A stretch of DNA of 24,984 nucleotides from Parachlorella kessleri (Eukaryota > Chlorophyta > Trebouxiophyceae > Chlorellales > Chlorellaceae), in the NCBI GenBank assembly GCA_001598975.1, contig BBXU01001613.1, forward strand, positions 1 through 24,984, read 5' to 3'. Positions within the stretch are counted from its first letter, which is position 1. Each line of letters begins with the position of its first letter. The translations under genes were made by a program, and so were the position numbers. The notes beneath the pieces are model-generated. The model made no database searches and was not told the DNA's origin. It worked only from the letters and a program-made list of their open reading frames with translations. Positions 20,168 through 24,984 of the stretch are shown here, in pieces.

Positions 20168-23100
20168 ATGGGTCGCCACAAGGTGCGGGACCTTTCTACT
20201 CGCGCCTGCTCTGATTTAGCGCATGCCGGCATCACAGCAAGCCGTGGGTTAGAAAACGATATGATATGCTTGTGCACAATGCATTGCAGGTGTCTAAGAG
20301 TTCGGCGTACTTCAGCCGGTTCCAGGCAAGTCCATCATGAGGGGAGCAGCTCGCAGCGAGGAGCAGCGCTTACTAGATTATAACAGCGGAGGCCTATGCT
20401 GGCATTCAGCATGTCGCCAAGCAGCATTGGCGGCAAAACATGCCGCTGAACCTGTTCAGCACAAACAGCAGGCAGCAGTATGCTGCGAGCGATGAGCGAG
20501 CAACAACAGACTTTTTGTGTGTTACTGGGGACTGCAACTGGCCCTTAGCTTGGGGCTGTGCGGCACTGGTGCCCCGGGCGTGGTCGTGTGCCGAAGCAGC
20601 TGCCTGCAGCAGTATGCGGCAGGCTTTCCGGTTGTAGGTGGGGCGGGATGTGACAGTGACCGCCCGCCGCCGCTGCCGCCCGCCTGCAGGTGAAGTACAA
20701 GCGCAGGCGCCAGGGCAAGACCGACTACCGCGCCCGCCTGAGGCTGTGCACCCAGGACAAGAACAAGTACAACACCCCCAAGTACAGGCTGGTGGTGCGC
20801 TTCACCAACACTGACGTGGTGTGCCAGGTGGCCTACGCCACGCTCTCCGGCGATGTCGTTGTCAGCGCAGGTATGCGGCGGGACTGTCAGCTGGCGGGTG
20901 GTTGGTGGGCGCGGCGGGACAGGCTTGCAAACTGAGCAAGAGCAAAGTGCAGCGAACCATTCACAGCCGACAGATTTGCATGGCAGCATCGTTTTCCTTC
21001 CTAGGAGGCGTTTCCTTCCTAGGGAGGAGGCGGACAGCTTGGGAGAGTGCGGGCCGGCACACAGTGGGCGGTTGAAAATGCTGTTTCCTTGTTTGGGGTG
21101 AAGCCTGGAGAGGGCCCCTTCTGGCCCTCCAACTCACCAGTGCCTACTGTAATACCTTTATTATGGCCCCTTGATAGACGCACCTAAGGAAGACCCTCCA
21201 CTGCATGTGATGTCGGTGTCGGGAAGACCCTCCACTGCACGTGATGTCGGTGTCCGGATGGCGTCGCGCAGGCTCAACTGCCAAACTGTGGCATGTTCTT
21301 AGTAAAGATGTGTCCAGTGGGAGTAATGCTCTTCCCCTGTGCAGCCTACGCCCACGAGCTGCCCAACTACGGGCTCAAGGTTGGCCTGACCAACTATGCT
21401 GCCGCCTACTGCACCGGCCTCCTGCTGGCCCGCCGGGTGCTGACCAAGTTTGGTCTGGCCGAGACCTACGAGGTGTGCGTGGCGGGAGGGGCAGAGGGAG
21501 GTTGGGGCCGGTTTCCTTCCGGGTGGCGGAGGAGCGGGGGAGCGGGGGTGGGACTGGAAGCAGTGACAGTCAGCGGAGAGTATGGCTGTAACTGATGGCA
21601 GCAGTTGCACAACTGCACCTGCTGGGCTTGCACTCACTTACATTAGCTCTTGTCGGCTGGCGCCGTCGAATGGTGTCAGTGCCAGGTTTTAGCAAGGCAG
21701 GCGGTCTTGCAAGCCTCCGCAAAGGAACAAAGCTCGGCACAGGCAGCAAGCAGGAGGCACAGCCAGGGGCATACCAGCTGGACAGTTTGGGCTCCGAACT
21801 TCGGGCTGGAGCAGTTGCATGAAGCGTCCGTGGCCGGCGGCCCGGAATACCTGGCCAGGAAAGCAGGGCGCGGTGCGTGCAGCCGGGGGCTGAAGACATA
21901 GCAGCCACTGCGCAGCTCGGCTGATCAGCAGTATGGCACTAGAATGGGACCAGAGTGGGAATTGGGGCTGGCAGCCGCTTTTGCCAACCATGACGGCTGC
22001 ACCCAGCCTGGGCGGTCTTTGCGTGCCCAAAATGGACGCCTGGGAGCCTCAAGAAGGGCAAGCAAGCGGCACAGTGACATAGTGACGTGCGCGGCGGGTA
22101 GCCAGCTGTTCACAGAGCAGGCGCCTCGGCGCAGCAGAGCAGGGGCTGGAGGACAGCGGAGGAGCAGCCAGCTAGTGGGCAAGGCCTGGAGGGGGATCTG
22201 GGAAGGAAGGGGGGAAGCGAGCAAGGGATAGTGCCGTTATGTGACCGCGGATGCGCAGCGTGGAAGCCCCGGGGTGCATGTGGGGCAACGCTGCGCTGCT
22301 CCCCGCGTGCAGGGCAACACCGGCAGCCCCGGCGAGGACTACAACGTGGATGCCTCCGACGAGGGCCCCCGCCCCTTTGTCTGCATCCTGGACGCCGGCC
22401 TCAAGCGCACCTCCACCGGCTCCAAGGTGTGCAGCGCACTGCTCTGAGCTGGGGGGCATGTTGCCTTTTACCCTGGGCAACTGAGATTTTTGGGTGCGCT
22501 GCCAGTGAAAAAAAGCGCACTTCTACTGGCTGCAAGGGTGAGGGAAGGGAGGATAGCTAGGATGGGGGAAATATGGCCAAAGGCGGTTTTGATCAGATTT
22601 GAGACCCAGATTAGGGCCTGTACGGGCCTGGTGCCTGCAAAGTCATACAATATTATACTTGGTTACGGTGGCAGGCGATGCGAACAGCGAGGAGGGGGCG
22701 AACTATTGTGTGTTTTGTGGTGGTGCAGGTGTTTGCTGCCCTGAAGGGCGCCCTTGACGGCGGCCTGGACATCCCCCACAACGAGAAGCGCTTTGTGGGA
22801 TACAGCAAGGACGGCAAGGAGCTGGACTCCGAGGTGAGCCACCCCGGGGGAGGAGGTCGCTGGAATGGGCTTCTCTGGGTCGTTCTTTCTGCATGGTGAT
22901 TGAGTTGCGGTGCTTATCGCTTGTTGCCATAGGCGTTGAGTTAGAGGGCATTGAAGCTGGCTCTGTTGGTCGGCATTCATCCGATGAGCACATGAGCACA
23001 AGAGACGGAGGGTAAGCTAGGGGGTGTGCCAGCAAGTAGGCTTCGTCCTAGAGGCCTGGGTGCTAGCACCTGGGTGTCAGGTACTCAGCGGGGTTCCCAG

Positions 23101-24268
23101 CCGCGCAACAAACCCAGACTGAGTATGCGGGGCAGATAAGGATGAACAAGAACGAACCCAGCCCTCCGCTAACATGCTGCCGAGCGTCTTGTACCGCAGG
23201 TGCTGCGCAAGTACATCATGGGCGGCCACGTGGCCGAGTACATGGAGCAGATGAAGGAGGAGGAGCCGGAGAAGTTCCAGGCGCACTTCAGCCAGTACCT
23301 CAAGGAGGGCCTGGAGGCCGACGACCTGGAGGACCTGTACACCAAGGTGAACGCTTATGCCTTAGTCGTTCTCATGTAACCCTCCCTCTGTGCGCGGTTG
23401 GGTAGTGGGTTTTTATGGAGGGCCTGGAGCCCGGCGACCTGGAGGACCTGTACACCAAGGTCAGCCCTTGTGCCTTCATGGTAGACTAGTACTATCTACA
23501 GGCGTCCCACTCCCACACAATGGGGAAGTAGATGCCCCTATGCCTTGGTCGTACTTGAACTTTCAAACGACTCCTCCTTGTGTCCTACCTTTGTGCGCGC
23601 TTGGTTGGTGGCTTTGAATGGAGTGGATGAAAGGGCTGGGTACCATGGAGGGATATGGTGGGTGGGTGAGAGTGCGACCTGAGTGGGACCGCTAAACTGG
23701 TGAATGGAAGTTTTGGTCTGGTCTAGGCTGGTCGTCGCGCTATGGGTGGGTGGTGAGAAGTGCACGTCTGGGTGGGAGGCCTGACTTCTGTGCATGCTGT
23801 TCCCAGATTTCTCAAATGCAGTACTCCAATAGCAGGCCCATGTGCCAGTGGAGGGCTGAGCACCAATCTCATTTTGCCACATCTGACGTATCGATAGCAG
23901 GGCAGGGCGCGAGCAGTGTGGCTCCCTGCCGTCATCACCCATGGATTGCAGTGTGCTGCCAGCTTCGAACCCGCTCATTGTCGTGGCTATAGCCTGCTGC
24001 CAGCTTGGCTGCTGCGGATTGACCTGGCTATCTGCGCCTGAGGTTAAAGAGGGGGAGAGCTACAGCAAGTCAAATCGTGAGTAAATCTTACCTATTGTAT
24101 GACTCATCCGCGGTGCAGGTCCATGAGGCCATCCGCGCCAACCCCGAGGCCAAGAAGGCCGAGCGCAAGCGGCCCGCGGAGACCAAGAAGTGGAAGCTCA
24201 CCAAGCTGACCTACGACGAGCGCAAGTCCAACCTCAAGGCCAAGCTGGCAGAGCTGACCTCCGAGTAA
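20168..24268 (+). CDS. RPL5: 60S ribosomal protein L5 (uL18)
   Basis: Exons: 20168-20182, 20290-20325, 20690-20870, 21345-21472, 22313-22426, 22729-22833, 23200-23346, 24119-24268; about 291 residues against about 297 usual. L5 binds 5S rRNA with L11 and enters the 60S central protuberance. Diagnostic stretches in order: [89 protein letters not shown] and [12 protein letters not shown], then a Lys/Glu-rich C-terminus ending LAELTSE. Exon 2 ends CAG/GCAAGT, a perfect GC-type donor. The first exon is the least certain. MGRHK (20168) gives exactly the family's usual 17 residues before VKYK. An in-frame ATG at 20266 (MLVHNALQ) would avoid the first intron. The intron after exon 7 contains a duplicate of that exon's end. 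Confidence 0.95.
21188..21254. repeat. 33-bp tandem duplication in an RPL5 intron
   Basis: Bases 21188-21220 are repeated at 21222-21254 (period 34) with one mismatch. Each copy contains GGAAGACCCTCCACTGC and ends GATGTCGGTGTC. It lies about 90 bases before exon 4 (21345). Confidence 0.9.
23305..23459 (+). repeat. Duplicated 3' end of RPL5 exon 7 inside the following intron
   Basis: The last 42 bases of exon 7 (23305-23346, [14 protein letters not shown]) recur at 23418-23459 ([14 protein letters not shown]) with two mismatches and are again followed by a GT donor (GTCAGC). Similarity continues a few bases into the intron (CTTATGCCTTAG against CTTGTGCCTTCA). The copy is preceded by an AG, so it is splice-competent in principle. 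Confidence 0.9.
23535..23623. repeat. Diverged third copy of the intronic repeat segment
   Basis: The segment with ATGCCTTGGTCGTAC, then CCTTTGTGCGCGCTTGG and GGTGGCTTTGAATGGAG, resembles 23351-23420 (ATGCCTTAGTCGTTC, TCTGTGCGCGGTTGGG, GTGGGTTTTTATGGAG). Copy 2 of the tandem duplication therefore extends to about 23623, with roughly 75 extra bases inside it. Confidence 0.65.
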
Positions 24269-24984
24269 AGGCCCAGGCCTGCGGGTGAAGCACTGCCCCT
24301 GAGGAACGGCTGTTGTAAGGCCCAGGGCTGCTCGCGCGTCGGGCGCTGCCAGCGAGGCAGCAAGGATTTGGTGGTCGTACCTAGGGGACCGGCAGCGGCA
24401 TCATGAGTGGAGCGGCAGCGGTGCTGGCGGTGTGCGCGCTTGAGCAGGGCTGCGGCTGCGGCTGCCTAGCACGCGCAGCATGTGTTGGGAAGCACTTCTG
24501 TCTAGATGCAAGTGTAACCAAGCAGTGAGGCTGCTGTACAAGGGCAACACACCTGAGGAGCGGAGGGTAGCACAGTTGGATGATAGCGAGAAATATACCT
24601 CCAGGACACATTAGGGCAGGTGCCCGAAGTGACGCTGGACCCCAGTGGACGGACGTGACCAGTATGTGAGACAGGACCTTCAATGGCATCCTTCGTATCT
24701 GCCCCATAAAGTCTATGTTCATTATTCCGGGCACCAAAGGATCGCTGACCCTCACTGCTGTTGAAGCATGCAAGGACTGATGCGCTGGCCTTGGCAAGGC
24801 TTGCCGCCCTGTCAAAACGCAGGCAAGGCTCAGTAGCAGTTCAGCATCAAGCCCTGTCAGCATAGTTCGCTTCTCACTCTCTGCTCGCACTACCTGCCAC
24901 CCTTACCAAGGATGGCAATTTATTCATATCACACCGTCCATGCACCCATTCACAATTGCATAACTCCTCTTCCAGTGGCCTTAG
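24269..24984. other. RPL5 3' region and unassigned right edge
   Basis: It holds two candidate TGTAA signals for RPL5 and no recognisable gene. The longest open frame (24381-24890, minus, about 169 codons) starts at a non-ATG codon and shows no known motif, so it is not called. Confidence 0.45.
24314..24318 (+). terminator. TGTAA poly(A) signal candidate of RPL5
   Basis: TGTAA lies 46 bases after the L5 stop. A second one is at 24513-24517, 245 bases after the stop, which would give a 3' UTR of more usual length. Either could be used. Confidence 0.4.

Noticed and set aside
20993..21026. Repeated TTTCCTTCCTAGG motif in an L5 intron
   Set aside because: Two short adjacent copies in a polypyrimidine-rich intron; no more than local slippage is needed to explain it.
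24381..24890. 169-codon minus-strand open frame at the right edge
   Set aside because: Non-ATG start, no family resemblance, Cys/Pro/Ala-rich text typical of chance frames in this sequence, no supporting splice or poly(A) signals.

Overview
The window is nuclear DNA of a green alga (Chlorophyta). No mobile element, CRISPR array, tRNA or rRNA was seen. The evidence is: (1) dense spliceosomal introns, also in all four core histone genes; (2) a histone H3 with the chlorophyte pattern (Ala31, Tyr41, Lys53, Gln/Leu in the 87-90 region); (3) short hairpins just after the histone stop codons, as in Volvox and Chlamydomonas, in place of a poly(A) signal; (4) TGTAA, the chlorophyte poly(A) signal, after other genes; (5) near-exclusive AAG lysine codons in the highly expressed genes. 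The species cannot be named from the sequence. All gene models are my own exon joins, checked for splice dinucleotides and reading phase; no transcript supports them.

Layout, left to right. 283-2977 (-): at least nine exons of an unrecognised, leucine-rich, probably membrane-embedded protein that runs off the left edge. 4416-4748 (+): a two-exon, 76-residue secreted protein with a signal peptide and a Phe-Gly-Arg-Arg motif near its C-terminus. 5394-8922 (+): a six-exon SYLF (Ysc84-type lipid-binding) domain protein with long disordered flanks. 9953-13770: one complete set of core histones in two divergent pairs, H3(-)/H4(+) and H2A(-)/H2B(+). 14837-19931 (-): a 13-exon mitochondrial-type FAD D-lactate dehydrogenase. 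20168-24268 (+): eight-exon ribosomal protein L5 (uL18), divergent from the dehydrogenase. The last 0.7 kb holds the L5 3' region and nothing recognised.

The four histone genes form a co-regulated unit. Each pair shares a promoter of about 0.32-0.35 kb. Each promoter carries two oppositely oriented copies of one 13-bp element (GGATGGGTGCGCA or a close variant). Each gene has a TATA-like element about 70-80 bp before its ATG and a GGTGTT-N4-AACACC hairpin 35-55 bp after its stop. The remaining genes look like ordinary housekeeping or lineage-specific neighbours with no evident shared pathway.

Most noteworthy: the unrecognised multi-exon membrane gene; the small secreted candidate peptide precursor; four introns that need GC-AG splicing among about 38; a duplicated, splice-competent piece of an exon inside an L5 intron; the shared histone promoter element; and unusual substitutions in histone H4. 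I found no convincing new multi-gene system.
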